DNA of 64,000 nucleotides from Streptococcus ovis DSM 16829 (GTDB lineage Bacteria; Bacillota; Bacilli; Lactobacillales; Streptococcaceae): NCBI RefSeq assembly GCF_000380125.1, contig NZ_KB904563.1, positions 215,593 to 279,592 of the forward strand, read 5' to 3'. Shown piece by piece: positions 54,802 to 63,232 of this stretch (position 1 is its first letter; each line of letters starts with the position of its first letter). The notes under the pieces were generated by a model. It saw only the letters and a program-made list of their open reading frames with translations, ran no database searches and was not told where the DNA came from. The position numbers and the translations under genes were made by a program.

Positions 54802-57708
54802 TTAAGCCACTTCTGCCTCATCTTTTTTCTTGCCAGTCAGAGCATACAGACCCCATGCTGTCAAACCAATAAGTGCTACGTTTCCTGCAACAAGACCTAC
54901 AATCCACCATTTTGTCTTAGGTTTGTAAATCTCGAAGGCTGCAGAATTTGCCACAGTGTAAAGAATATTCTTAGTAGCTTTACGCATCGCTTGTTGACCA
55001 ACATTGGTCTTTGTTGATTTTTCTGTCAACATCAAGCCAGCAGGTGTCAACATCAAGTCATTTCCTGCACGGATAGCTTGGTCAGCGTACATGTGAGGAG
55101 CACCCGCAAAGTCAGTGATAACCATGCCTTTGAAGCCCCACTCGTCGCGAAGCACATTCGTCAACAAGGCTTTATTACCACCAGCCCATGTTGTACCAAT
55201 ACGGTTGAAGGATGACATAATCGCTGTTGCGCCACCCTCTTTAACAGGGATTTCGAATGCTTTCAAGTAAATTTCACGAATCGCTTGTTCATTTGACCAT
55301 GTTGCAACCCCTTCACGGTTGTCTTCTTGGTCGTTCAAAGCAAAGTGTTTGGTAAAGGTGTACACACCATTTTCAAGAGCTTTCTTGGCCAAAGCTGACG
55401 CCATCTTACCTGAGATAAATGGATCTTCTGAGTAGTACTCAAAGTTACGACCAGAGAATGGTGTACGGTGAATATTAACCGCTGGAGCATAGAGACCTAC
55501 GATACCATGTGCCAACGCTTCTTTGGCAAATGCATCACCCATTTCTTCAGCCAAATCAAGGTTCCAGGTAGAAGCTACGACAACTTCTGAGTTGAACTGT
55601 ACCCCCTTGATACCTTGGAAGATACCATTGATACCGGCAGGACCATCCAAGTCAACAACTGCTGGTTTATCAACTGATTTCACTGCACCTGTTGCATAAC
55701 CACCAAATTGGATTAATTGTGCCATTTCTTCAACAGAAACTTGTTCTACGATCTGATTCCATTTTTCATCATCGTAATCAAGACCAATCATGTCTACCAA
55801 ACGAAGACCATGGTCTTTCACAGTAATTTTCTCTGCTTGTGGATCGTCCTCAGCTGGAACATTATCTGATTTCATTGCAGCTGCAATTTCTTCGCTTGCT
55901 TCTTTATCAGCTGTACGTTCTTTTGGAAGAGTAGCTTCCCAGTTTGCACGTGATACATAAGCCACATCACCTGCTGCATCATCAAACAAGTTACTTACTT
56001 CAATCTTATCAGAAATACGTTGCTTGATAACCTCTTTTTTCTCAACTTTATATTCTTCGGAATCAAGGACATCATGGGCATTGTTCATGAGTTTGATTTG
56101 GTAAGTACCTGCATCAAGAACATAAGATTTGTCGCCCTTGTAATCATAAGAAGCCATATCATCACGGTCATACGTGATGGTCAAGGTTTCGCTTGCGCCT
56201 GGTTCCAAGACTTCTGTCTTGTCAAAACCAGCTAAGACAACGTGAGATTTTTCAATACCACCAACAGTATATGGTGCAGTATAGTAAACTTGAGCAACGT
56301 CTTTACCAGCTACATCACCAGTATTGGTTACTTCAACTGTTACTTCAATCTTGCCATCTGCTTCTTTCACATCTTTGATTTCTTGTTTGAAATCAGTGTA
56401 GCTCATACCATAACCAAATGGATACTGTACCGCTGCATCGTAAGCTGCTTCATCAACTTGGCCAGTCGCATTGTCTACATAGCGAGTTTCATAATAACGG
56501 TAACCAACATAGATACCTTCTTGGTAATTCAAGAATTTATACTGATGAGTCTCTGGTTTAGATTGACCCCATGCTTGACGTTCGTAACTAATATTTGTGT
56601 AGTTAAAGTCACCTTGGTTATAGTAAGCTGGATTGCTTGTAATATCATACGCATACGTATCTACCAAGCGACCGGATGGGTTAACAGTACCTGCCAAGAT
56701 ATTAGCTACACCAGTAAGACCAGTTGAACCAGGTCCGCCAATCCAAAGAGCCGCATCAACACCTGATTCTTTCAAGAAACCTAGTTCCATCGCATTTGAT
56801 GAGTTAACGAGTACAACAACCTTGTCAAAGTTTTCTGTGACAGTCTTGAGCATCGCTTTTTCAACATCTTGCAATTCAAGGTAATGTTTGCCTTTGTCCC
56901 CTTGTTGATATTCAGACATTTCATAAGGAAGGTCAGCCCCCTCCCCACCATTACGAGAAATGACAACAAGAGCTGTGTCTGAAAAGTCTTTCGCATTGGC
57001 AATCAATTCATCTGAATACTTGTCTTGAGTTGGCTCATAGATATTGTAGTCACCACCATTGAGTGAGAAGATATTTGTCCCTTCTTTTTCAGGAAGATTT
57101 TCTGTATAAAAATCTGTCAATTCTTTGTTCAGCTCAAATCCAGCACCTTCCAAACCTGCTTGCAAGTTCACATTTTTAGACTCATCTGCCGCACCAGAAC
57201 CCGCACCACCGTATGTGATGGCCACAGAAGAAATACCAAAGACATTCAATTTCTTTGTATCTTTCAATGGAAGAGTGTTATCTTTGTTTTCAAGTAGCAC
57301 AGAGCCTTCTTCTTGGATAGAAGTAGCAAGTGCTTTTGAGACCTTCTCTGCATCTGCAATTTTTGTGTCATCAGCATATGATGGGGCAAAATAAGTGTCA
57401 ATGACATTTACAAACATATTTACAGCGTAGTTAGCGCCAATAATCACAACACCCAATAGAGCCAACAAGGCTGTTAAAATTTTACTTTTCTTGGTCCTAA
57501 ATGCCTTGTTTTTTACCCCTTTATAGATGAAGTAAGCAAAGAGTGCCACTACAGCTAGGCTTGCACAAATGAGTGTTGTTTTGGCAATTCCAGTCGCGTC
57601 CCAGGATTGGTAAGAACTAGCATAATCTTCCGCCTGAACGGATATACCAGCAAAAGCCGTCGATAGTGCTAGGCCTGTCAAACTAAACTTTTTCCAAGTC
57701 TTTTTCAT
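54802..57708 (-). CDS. Membrane-anchored GH3 glycosidase with inverted domain order
   Basis: The protein has 968 residues. The N-terminus has a signal-like segment (about 1-27) and two membrane helices (about 40-62, 80-105); the C-terminus has another helix before 'TGKKKDEAEVA'. Between them the order is reversed: GH3 C-domain first ('SIQEEGSVLLENKDNTLPL', 'GGAGSGAAD', 'GPGSTGLTGVANILAGTVNPSGRL'), then a fibronectin-III-like part ('YTDFKQEI', 'VEVTNTGDVAG'), then the catalytic barrel ('DLDGPAGINGIFQG', 'HRTPFSGRNFEYYSEDP', 'KHFALNDQEDNREG', nucleophile in 'MVITDFAG'). It is a cell-surface enzyme acting on beta-linked sugars; the substrate is unknown. It is divergent from a LytTR two-component system and carries its site. 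Confidence 0.88.
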   Translation of the reverse strand: MKKTWKKFSLTGLALSTAFAGISVQAEDYASSYQSWDATGIAKTTLICASLAVVALFAYFIYKGVKNKAFRTKKSKILTALLALLGVVIIGANYAVNMFVNVIDTYFAPSYADDTKIADAEKVSKALATSIQEEGSVLLENKDNTLPLKDTKKLNVFGISSVAITYGGAGSGAADESKNVNLQAGLEGAGFELNKELTDFYTENLPEKEGTNIFSLNGGDYNIYEPTQDKYSDELIANAKDFSDTALVVISRNGGEGADLPYEMSEYQQGDKGKHYLELQDVEKAMLKTVTENFDKVVVLVNSSNAMELGFLKESGVDAALWIGGPGSTGLTGVANILAGTVNPSGRLVDTYAYDITSNPAYYNQGDFNYTNISYERQAWGQSKPETHQYKFLNYQEGIYVGYRYYETRYVDNATGQVDEAAYDAAVQYPFGYGMSYTDFKQEIKDVKEADGKIEVTVEVTNTGDVAGKDVAQVYYTAPYTVGGIEKSHVVLAGFDKTEVLEPGASETLTITYDRDDMASYDYKGDKSYVLDAGTYQIKLMNNAHDVLDSEEYKVEKKEVIKQRISDKIEVSNLFDDAAGDVAYVSRANWEATLPKERTADKEASEEIAAAMKSDNVPAEDDPQAEKITVKDHGLRLVDMIGLDYDDEKWNQIVEQVSVEEMAQLIQFGGYATGAVKSVDKPAVVDLDGPAGINGIFQGIKGVQFNSEVVVASTWNLDLAEEMGDAFAKEALAHGIVGLYAPAVNIHRTPFSGRNFEYYSEDPFISGKMASALAKKALENGVYTFTKHFALNDQEDNREGVATWSNEQAIREIYLKAFEIPVKEGGATAIMSSFNRIGTTWAGGNKALLTNVLRDEWGFKGMVITDFAGAPHMYADQAIRAGNDLMLTPAGLMLTEKSTKTNVGQQAMRKATKNILYTVANSAAFEIYKPKTKWWIVGLVAGNVALIGLTAWGLYALTGKKKDEAEVA

Positions 57709-57759
57709 AAGACCCCTCCTAAATTTTTTTCAAGGCTTGTAAGCCTTTTCGTTGTTTTT

Positions 57760-57827
57760 AATGTACCAAAAGAAAAGAAACAGGAAAACCCTTTCTTCAT
57801 AATCTGTTCATTTTTTCGCATAAATTG
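57760..57827 (-). promoter_or_regulatory. Promoter of the membrane GH3 gene with LytTR-type site C
   Basis: CATAATCTG (57798-57806) and CATAAATTG (57819-57827) are direct repeats 21 bp apart. On the minus strand they end 9 bp before the expected -35; TACATT (57760-57765) is the -10. The block TCTTCATAAT.TG just before is identical in site A. It lies between the GH3 gene and the regulator that probably binds it. Confidence 0.72.
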
Positions 57828-57893
57828 CATATTATTGCCTGTCTTACTTTTTTTCTTGAATTTTGATATACTAGGAAAAGAAAGAGGTGCTCC

Positions 57894-58607
57894 ATGAAAA
57901 TCGCTATTGTTGAAGATCAAAAAATCGAGCAAGAACGCTTAACCCATTATATTCAAGAATATTGCCAGACAGCCCAACTTCCTGTTGAAGTAGTCTGTTT
58001 TAATGATGGCCTCGATATTACCAGCGACTACCAGCCCCAATTTGATGTCATTTATCTAGATGTCGAAATGGAAATTATGGATGGTATGACAACGGCTCAA
58101 AAAATTCGACAAGTAGACAAAGAAGTCCTCATCGTCTTTGTCACTAACCATTCTCAGGTGGCTATTCAAGGCTACTCGGTTGAAGCAACTGACTTTTTAT
58201 TGAAGCCCCTCAGTCAATTTGTCTTCGAAGAGCATTTCAAAAAGATTCTCCGTAAGCTTCCAACACCCGAGCAGGAGCAACAAGCCCTCTATATCAAAAA
58301 CAAATCCACTACAACCAAGATTGTCATGGAAGATATCTACTATATTGAAAGTATTGGGCACACCCTCCATATCTACACCAAAAAGGGAACCATCACCACA
58401 AGCAACACGCTAAAAAATATGGAAAATTTACTAGATAAACAAAGCTTCTTCCGTTCGAATTCTGGCTACATTGTCAATCTGGCCTATGTGGAAAAAGTTG
58501 TAGGCAATATCGCCTATGTCAATGGACAAGCCTTACAAATTAGCCGACCACGCAAAAAAGACTTCATGACAGCTCTGACAAACTATGTAGGAGATACCCT
58601 CCTATGA
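57894..58607 (+). CDS. LytTR-type response regulator (AgrA-like)
   Basis: The protein has 237 residues. The receiver domain (about 1-120) has the acidic pocket 'IVEDQKIEQ', the phosphorylated Asp56 in 'VIYLDVEMEIMDG' and Lys in 'FLLKPLSQF'. The C-terminal LytTR DNA-binding domain spans about 135-235 ('DIYYIESIGHTLHIYTKKG', 'FFRSNSGYIVNLAYVEKV', 'LQISRPRKKDF'). It overlaps the kinase gene (ATGA). Such regulators bind two direct repeats 21 bp apart, as seen in the divergent promoter. Confidence 0.93.
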   Translation: MKIAIVEDQKIEQERLTHYIQEYCQTAQLPVEVVCFNDGLDITSDYQPQFDVIYLDVEMEIMDGMTTAQKIRQVDKEVLIVFVTNHSQVAIQGYSVEATDFLLKPLSQFVFEEHFKKILRKLPTPEQEQQALYIKNKSTTTKIVMEDIYYIESIGHTLHIYTKKGTITTSNTLKNMENLLDKQSFFRSNSGYIVNLAYVEKVVGNIAYVNGQALQISRPRKKDFMTALTNYVGDTLL

Positions 58608-59917
58608 TGACTAGCTTCCCTGATATTCCTCGAATTTATACAGCTTTGGCAGAAATTCTAGCCTGCCTCCTTGTCTGCCTACCTCTATCAAAAGAAGAAT
58701 TGTCAGACAAGCACGCGCGATTGACATTCCCTCTCATTGCTGTCGGGCAAATTGCTCTGCAATTTCTAGCTGGCATGCTTCCGATTTTCTTTTGGTCGCT
58801 AGGAATGGCTCTCAACGTCTGCTGGATGTTTGTGTCTATTTCTATTTTAGGGGGGAAAAAACTCCCAACCAGACTCTATTTGACAGCCAAGGCCTTTATC
58901 TCTGCCGAATTAGTCGCCTCTGTGTCTTGGCATATTTATTGCCTCACTATTTTTCATACAAATTTTGATACTCTGCTCAATCAATGGATTCTGATGGCTA
59001 TTCTGTATGGTCTTGTCTTTGCTGCCTTGTACTCCCAAGAGAAGAAAATTCCCATCTCAGAGTTGGAAAAATTCATTGACAAACGTGATGTTGGAGTAGC
59101 GATTTTTACCTCACTTGCCATCTTTATTTTCAGTAACGTTGGCTTTATCCTTTCAGGTACTCCTCAATTTCAAGACTCAACTAGTATTTTCCTCCTGCGC
59201 ACAACTGTCAATCTATCCGGGATTCTTCTTCTCGTTACACAGGAATCTCAGCAATATGATCGCTATTTGCGTGAAGAGCTATTTTCAATCAATCGCATGT
59301 TCCAGCTTCAGTACAAGCAGTACCAAGCCTATCGTGAAAATAGCGAGTTAATTAGTCGAAAAGTCCATGATTTAAAGCACCAGCTCTATATCATACGTCA
59401 AGAAGCAGACAAGCAAAAACAAAATCAATATCTGGATGAGATGACCATTGCTATTCAAGATTTCGAAACCAAAATCGAGACAGGTAACCCAGTCCTTGAT
59501 ACTATCCTTACCCAGAAAAATCACTATTGCCTACAAAATCAGATTAACTTCACCTGTATTGTGCAGGGAGAGCTATTGAATTTTATGGATGTGATGGACA
59601 TCTCCGCCCTCTTTGGAAATGCCATGGATAACGCCATCGAAGCTGTGGAAAAAATTTCCCAAGTCGAAAAACGGCTTATTACCCTCAAAGTCTCCAGTCG
59701 AAATAATTTCGTCATGATTCGCCTTGATAACTACGATACCTCAAATATCGACTTATCCACAGATCAGCTACCTAGCACTTCTAAAGCCGACAAAGATTAC
59801 CACGGTATCGGTCTAAAAAGTATGGAATACATTGCCCACAAATACAACGGTAATCTCACATTGACCAAGGAAGAAAACTGGGTCCGCCTCAAAATCTTAC
59901 TCCCACAAAAAATATAG
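58604..59917 (+). CDS. Sensor histidine kinase, AgrC-like (GHKL)
   Basis: The protein has 437 residues. About six membrane helices occupy residues 10-210 with no large extracellular domain. The cytoplasmic part has the H-box 'ISRKVHDLKHQLYIIRQE' (phospho-His near residue 255) and a GHKL ATPase with 'ALFGNAMDNAIEAVEK' and 'YHGIGLKSMEYIAHKY'. This is the HPK10 architecture that usually senses peptides or small molecules in the membrane. It is translationally coupled to the LytTR regulator; the signal is unknown. Confidence 0.92.
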   Translation: MMTSFPDIPRIYTALAEILACLLVCLPLSKEELSDKHARLTFPLIAVGQIALQFLAGMLPIFFWSLGMALNVCWMFVSISILGGKKLPTRLYLTAKAFISAELVASVSWHIYCLTIFHTNFDTLLNQWILMAILYGLVFAALYSQEKKIPISELEKFIDKRDVGVAIFTSLAIFIFSNVGFILSGTPQFQDSTSIFLLRTTVNLSGILLLVTQESQQYDRYLREELFSINRMFQLQYKQYQAYRENSELISRKVHDLKHQLYIIRQEADKQKQNQYLDEMTIAIQDFETKIETGNPVLDTILTQKNHYCLQNQINFTCIVQGELLNFMDVMDISALFGNAMDNAIEAVEKISQVEKRLITLKVSSRNNFVMIRLDNYDTSNIDLSTDQLPSTSKADKDYHGIGLKSMEYIAHKYNGNLTLTKEENWVRLKILLPQKI

Positions 59918-59920
59918 TAA

Positions 59921-59951
59921 AAAAAGGAATCCTTGCTTCAGCTAAGAATTC
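59921..59951. terminator. Bidirectional terminator between the kinase and DUF4298 genes
   Basis: AAGGAATCCTT..AAGAATTCCTT with A and T runs on both flanks; one mismatch in the stem. It serves the converging genes. Confidence 0.85.
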
Positions 59952-59976
59952 CTTTTATTTTTCTGACAATCCATCC

Positions 59977-60273
59977 TTAGATATGGCGGTACATTTCGGC
60001 TGATAAATCTAGAAAATCTGCCAACAAATCTCCATGATTTACGACAAAATCATAGAGTTGATCTTCACTCAAAATTCCACTCTTAAGATCATGATGAGGC
60101 TTTTCCCGCAAATCGAACCATTCTTGACTACCATAAAATTCCCGTAATTCAATATAGTCTTGATAACTTTCTTTGAACGCCTCTAAACTCTGACGCAATT
60201 GATCCAGTTTTGGCTTAAAAGCATCGTATTTCGCCTCCAATTCAGTCACGCGCGCACGTTCTTGATCATTCAT
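59977..60273 (-). CDS. DUF4298 family protein
   Basis: The protein has 98 residues from ATG 60273, with GAGGG before it; an in-frame start 7 codons upstream is less likely. It is mostly helical, with a coiled-coil-like segment ('ELEAKYDAFKPKLDQLRQSLEAFKES') and the family motif 'EFYGSQEWFDLREK'. Function unknown. A single-gene unit between the two-component system and rpsD. Confidence 0.82.
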   Translation of the reverse strand: MNDQERARVTELEAKYDAFKPKLDQLRQSLEAFKESYQDYIELREFYGSQEWFDLREKPHHDLKSGILSEDQLYDFVVNHGDLLADFLDLSAEMYRHI

Positions 60274-60418
60274 GATAGATCCCTCACTTTCCATTTCTCA
60301 TTCTATCATAGCGTGAAGCGTTTCATTTTGCAACCAAAAATCACCCTCGTCTTTAAAACAATCCTAAAAAATCTTTAGAGAGGAAATAAACTCAGAAATC
60401 AACAATTTAAGACCAAGC

Positions 60419-60443
60419 AAAAAGCCCACTGTAGTAGGCTTTT
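60419..60443 (-). terminator. Terminator of rpsD
   Basis: On the minus strand AAAAGCC-tact-ac-agtg-GGCTTTT, followed by T residues. Confidence 0.82.
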
Positions 60444-60462
60444 CGTAAGATTTTTTTTGAAA

Positions 60463-61074
60463 TTAAAGCATTTTGTTGTAGAATTCAACCACAAGTGCTT
60501 CGTTGATTTCTGGATTGATTTCATCACGTTCTGGCAAGCGAGAAAGTGATCCTTCCAATTTTTCAGCATCGAATGATACGAAAGCTGGACGTCCAACGAT
60601 TGCTTCAACTGCTTCAAGGATTGCTGGAACTTTCAATGATTTTTCACGAACAGAAATCACTTGACCTGGAGTTACGCGGTATGATGGGATATCAACACGT
60701 TTTCCATCAACAAGGATATGACCGTGGTTTACGAATTGACGCGCTTGACGACGAGTAGTTGCAAGACCTAAACGGTAAACAACGTTATCAAGACGACGCT
60801 CCAAAAGAAGCATGAAGTTGAAACCGACAGTTCCTTCTTTGATTTTAGTAGCTTGAACGAACAAGTTACGGAATTGTTTTTCACCCAAACCGTATGAGAA
60901 ACGAAGTTTTTGTTTCTCAGCCAATTGCAAACCGTATTCAGAAAGTTTGCTACGGTTGTTTGGACCGTGTTGACCTGGTACGTAGTTACGACGTGCCAAT
61001 TCTTTACCTGAGCCTGTAAGAGACAAGCCAAGACGACGTGATTGTTTCCATGATGGACCTGTATAACGTGACAT
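60463..61074 (-). CDS. rpsD: 30S ribosomal protein S4
   Basis: The protein has 203 residues. The N-terminus '[26 protein letters not shown]' and the S4 RNA-binding domain ('[34 protein letters not shown]') are typical. It binds 16S rRNA early in 30S assembly and represses its own synthesis in several bacteria. The zinc-binding Cys cluster of some S4 proteins is absent, as is common for the C-minus form. An unusually long structured leader precedes it. Confidence 0.98.
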   Translation of the reverse strand: MSRYTGPSWKQSRRLGLSLTGSGKELARRNYVPGQHGPNNRSKLSEYGLQLAEKQKLRFSYGLGEKQFRNLFVQATKIKEGTVGFNFMLLLERRLDNVVYRLGLATTRRQARQFVNHGHILVDGKRVDIPSYRVTPGQVISVREKSLKVPAILEAVEAIVGRPAFVSFDAEKLEGSLSRLPERDEINPEINEALVVEFYNKML

Positions 61075-61230
61075 ATTTCATGTCCTCCTATAAAATAAAT
61101 ATTTTGTAGGAAATAACGTCTTTCCTAATCCTGATTCGTGCAGGTGCCCTTCGCCTAAACAGCCAAGGTTACTTGTATTGCAAGACATCTGTTGACGAGC
61201 TTCATATTAAGGTGCTGTTATTTCACACAA
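61075..61230 (-). ncRNA. 5' leader of rpsD (candidate S4 autoregulatory leader)
   Basis: The distance between the promoter (-10 at 61236-61241) and the rpsD start is about 155 nt. The leader includes matching segments such as GAAATAAC near its 5' end and GTTATTTCC near its 3' end, which pair across the whole leader, and GC-rich internal segments (CTTGGCTG..CAGGTGC). The long-range pairing suggests a folded leader able to bind S4. The function is inferred from S4 biology. Confidence 0.5.
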
Positions 61231-61235
61231 AGAGT

Positions 61236-61275
61236 ATTATAGCATGAAAAAAAGGCTATGTAAAGCCTTTTTTCT
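61236..61275 (-). promoter_or_regulatory. rpsD promoter overlapping a terminator hairpin
   Basis: On the minus strand TTTACA (61259-61264), 17 bases and TATAAT (61236-61241). The -35 lies inside the hairpin AAAAAAGGCT-ttaca-AGCCTTTTTT (about 61248-61271), which can itself end transcription from upstream. One sequence thus insulates rpsD and starts it. Confidence 0.7.
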
Positions 61276-61339
61276 TATTTGTAAGTGGTAAAATTTTTTA
61301 GAAGTCCTCAATCCCTACGAGAGAGCTCCCACCGATTAA

Positions 61340-61497
61340 GAAAAAAGACCAGGATTTCTCTTATCCCAGTCTTGACTTCCTACTCATTATGCTTTATCAT
61401 AGGGTTAAGACTGAGTGAGTTGTCTGTTCCTTATAGTGATTCTCACTCGGTGCCGTACGGACTGCAATCCCTACGGCTTTTTTTATTCGCTTAATTT
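61340..61497 (-). ncRNA. Candidate small RNA of about 158 nt upstream of rpsD
   Basis: No protein frame is present, but promoter, stems and terminator are. Starting at the promoter below, the RNA folds into a GC-rich hairpin (GCCGTA..TACGGC, about 61449-61475), then a stem GAGTGAG/CTCACTC (61412-61447 region). It ends in the terminator AAGACTGGGAT..ATCCTGGTCTTTTTT (61341-61374). The strand AAGACT in the terminator can pair instead with AGTCTT upstream (about 61404-61410), so an anti-terminator form is possible. On the plus strand the first hairpin is followed by TTTTTTT and could be a terminator. Confidence 0.55.
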
Positions 61498-61503
61498 GGT
61501 ATC

Positions 61504-61532
61504 ATTATACCACGGTTTCGCTCCTCATGCAA
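61504..61532 (-). promoter_or_regulatory. Promoter of the small RNA upstream of rpsD
   Basis: On the minus strand TTGCAT (61527-61532), 17 bases and a perfect TATAAT (61504-61509). It lies just 3' of the transposase gene. Confidence 0.7.
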
Positions 61533-61546
61533 ACTTTTCTGACGTT

Positions 61547-62860
61547 TCATGGCTTAAATTGTTTCCAGGTAATTCTTCCAGTCGGCATGGGTTGACTAGA
61601 TTTTTTTGATTCTAAGCGTTTAATCTCACCTCCAGACAAACCTTTTAGTGCTTGAATTTTATGATAGTCTTCTCGCCATGACCCTAACATGAGTTCTCTA
61701 AGCTCGTCTTTATCATCCAATAGTATCATCTGACTCATCGCTTCAGCCCCTCTGATCGTCCAATACTTCCCACCCTTTTTCATGCGATAGGTGATTTTTC
61801 GATGCTGACTTTCCATGATACCAATTCCTGAATGGCTAAACCCTCTCAATTTTGCTGGTTTGGTATATTGAAAATTTTGAAGAAGTTTACGCTTAAAGTT
61901 GTCAAACTGTTCCCATTCCTCCTCTGTCTCTATAAGGCCTTCTGTCGTGTCCAATACCGTACGCAGGAGGCTTTTATCATGTTCTTGGATGGCCTGAAAA
62001 GCCTTATCCAAGAGTTCATCTGGATAGGGTTTAAAAAAGGTCTGGAGCTTTTGATTCACATGGTATTCGTCCCAAAAATGCTCATGACGACCTATCCTAA
62101 GAGCTTTAGCCATTTCTTTAAAAACATAGGGAGTATAGCCATGCCCACCGTCTGAATTTGTGATAAGGAGGGCATCTTTAGTCATTTCGAAATGGTGGTA
62201 AAGATAATCTAATACCTGATCACGTGCTTGGCGGTTACTAAGAGAAACAAACTCTTTCTTGTCTTGGAGCTCAAATCGGTTATTTCCCACTTTCTGACTT
62301 CCTGTATGCACAACAAAATGGGAGAGATCAATACGACGATTCTCCAGATCTTCCTCACTAGTTTTGACCATCACTCCGTCCCCCTCAACATAAATAATAT
62401 CTACTTTTTCTTTAGTGATATTATCTTCCTGATAGTTTTGATAATCTTTTTGTTCTTCCAGTAAGTCAGCACATAGCTTAACAGCTTTGACAACCGTTGG
62501 CTTTGTAATAACAATGTGATAGGTCATCTCAATCACACGGACAACCTTGTCATAAGACATCATGGTAGACAATTTAGCCACTTGATACATGAATTCTTTA
62601 GAATACCTGGTATTTTTCTCTAACCCCAATTTTTCGTCCACCGGTACAATCCAGGTATCCCCTTTCTTCCATCGACGTCTTCTGAAGGTAAATTCTCCAA
62701 ATGTAAAAGCGACTGTCCGCTCCATAGAGTGGATACAAGTATAGCCTCTTTGTTGCATAGATGGGACTAATGATTCATCATAGGTCTTGACCCAACTTAG
62801 GAAGCCCTTGTTGGTGTTTTCGAGTAATTGTTCCTTAAGTTCTCTCTCGTCAATCATATC
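61547..62860 (-). mobile_element. ISLre2-family (UPF0236) transposase, apparently intact
   Basis: The transposase has 437 residues from ATG 62860, preceded by GGAGG; the open frame extends 32 codons further, but without a ribosome site. It shows the UPF0236 pattern: N-terminal helical region, 'HSMERTVAFTFGEFTFRRRRWKKGD', 'VEGDGVMVKTSEED', 'ITNSDGGHGYTPYVFKEMAKAL', 'HEHFWDEYHVNQKLQ', 'HSGIGIMESQHRKITYRMKKGGKYW'. The coordinates are those of the gene; I could not define terminal inverted repeats or target duplications. Neighbours on both sides are candidate small RNAs. Confidence 0.85.
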
Positions 62861-62931
62861 TGCTACCTCCAAAGCAATAAAGCTATTGTACAAAGCAGAT
62901 AGAACAGAAGGCAAATTTATTTTAATTCTAC

Positions 62932-63077
62932 AAAAAAAGCTCCTGGGCAATGCCAAGAGCTAAACATTTGGGGCGAACTATTGAATCGCAATTCCAGTTT
63001 TTTAGGAGACGAATCTCCAGGGACAGCACCGCAGCCCGTTGAGCAACAAGCTCAACCTGATTTTCCTGCCAATGTTT
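62932..63077 (-). ncRNA. Candidate structured small RNA 2 (about 146 nt)
   Basis: Read on the minus strand from a promoter at 63084-63112 to a terminator (AGCTC..GGC-att-GCC..GAGCT plus seven T, 62932-62961). The ends pair: AACATT near the 5' end with AATGTT before the terminator. Inside are TTGAGC-ttgtt-GCTCAA (a perfect stem), GGAGA-ttcg-TCTCC (UUCG tetraloop) and GCGA..TCGC. Total folding is clearly higher than chance by eye. No open frame fits. It sits directly upstream of the transposase gene. Confidence 0.55.
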
Positions 63078-63083
63078 TCTTAT

Positions 63084-63112
63084 ATTCTAGCAAGAATACA
63101 TTTTTATAGCAA
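63084..63112 (-). promoter_or_regulatory. Promoter of small RNA 2
   Basis: On the minus strand TTGCTA (63107-63112), 17 bases and TAGAAT (63084-63089). It lies directly after the T-tract of small RNA 1. Confidence 0.5.
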
Positions 63113-63113
63113 C

Positions 63114-63227
63114 AAAAAAAACGAGAGGACCAATGGTAGTCTGGGGTCTTTACAGCCCGAAGCTGAAGGCAGTCCCGCACCCGTACCATTAGAACGATCT
63201 GTTACCAGTCGTCCTACACTATCCTCT
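63114..63227 (-). ncRNA. Candidate structured small RNA 1 (about 114 nt)
   Basis: Promoter at 63233-63261; terminator is the closing stem GAGAGGA/TCCTCTC followed by eight T (63114-63121). Inside the closing stem are AGGACGA/TCGTTCT and AATGGTA/TACCATT, with a nested CAGC-ttcgg-GCTG hairpin and GGG/CCC pairs, giving a three-way-junction-like fold. No coding frame is seen. It lies between a probable conjugation gene and small RNA 2. Confidence 0.6.
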
Positions 63228-63232
63228 CATTT

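Noticed and set aside
60463-61074. rpsD as attachment gene of the integrative element
   Set aside because: rpsD is complete, and no direct repeat of its 3' or 5' end was found on the other side; the boundary of the element is not visible.
61449-61497. Possible CRISPR tracrRNA, because the RNA upstream of rpsD contains a GGCACCGAG-like stretch
   Set aside because: The rest does not match a type II-A tracrRNA; there is no anti-repeat, no CRISPR array and no cas gene in the window.
61340-61497. 6S RNA as an identity for the RNA upstream of rpsD
   Set aside because: The 5' and 3' ends do not pair into the long rod with a central bubble that 6S RNA needs.
61500-62940. Terminal inverted repeats and target-site duplication of the ISLre2 element
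   Set aside because: I compared both flanks by eye and found only weak T-rich similarity; the ends cannot be set without a comparison to other copies.
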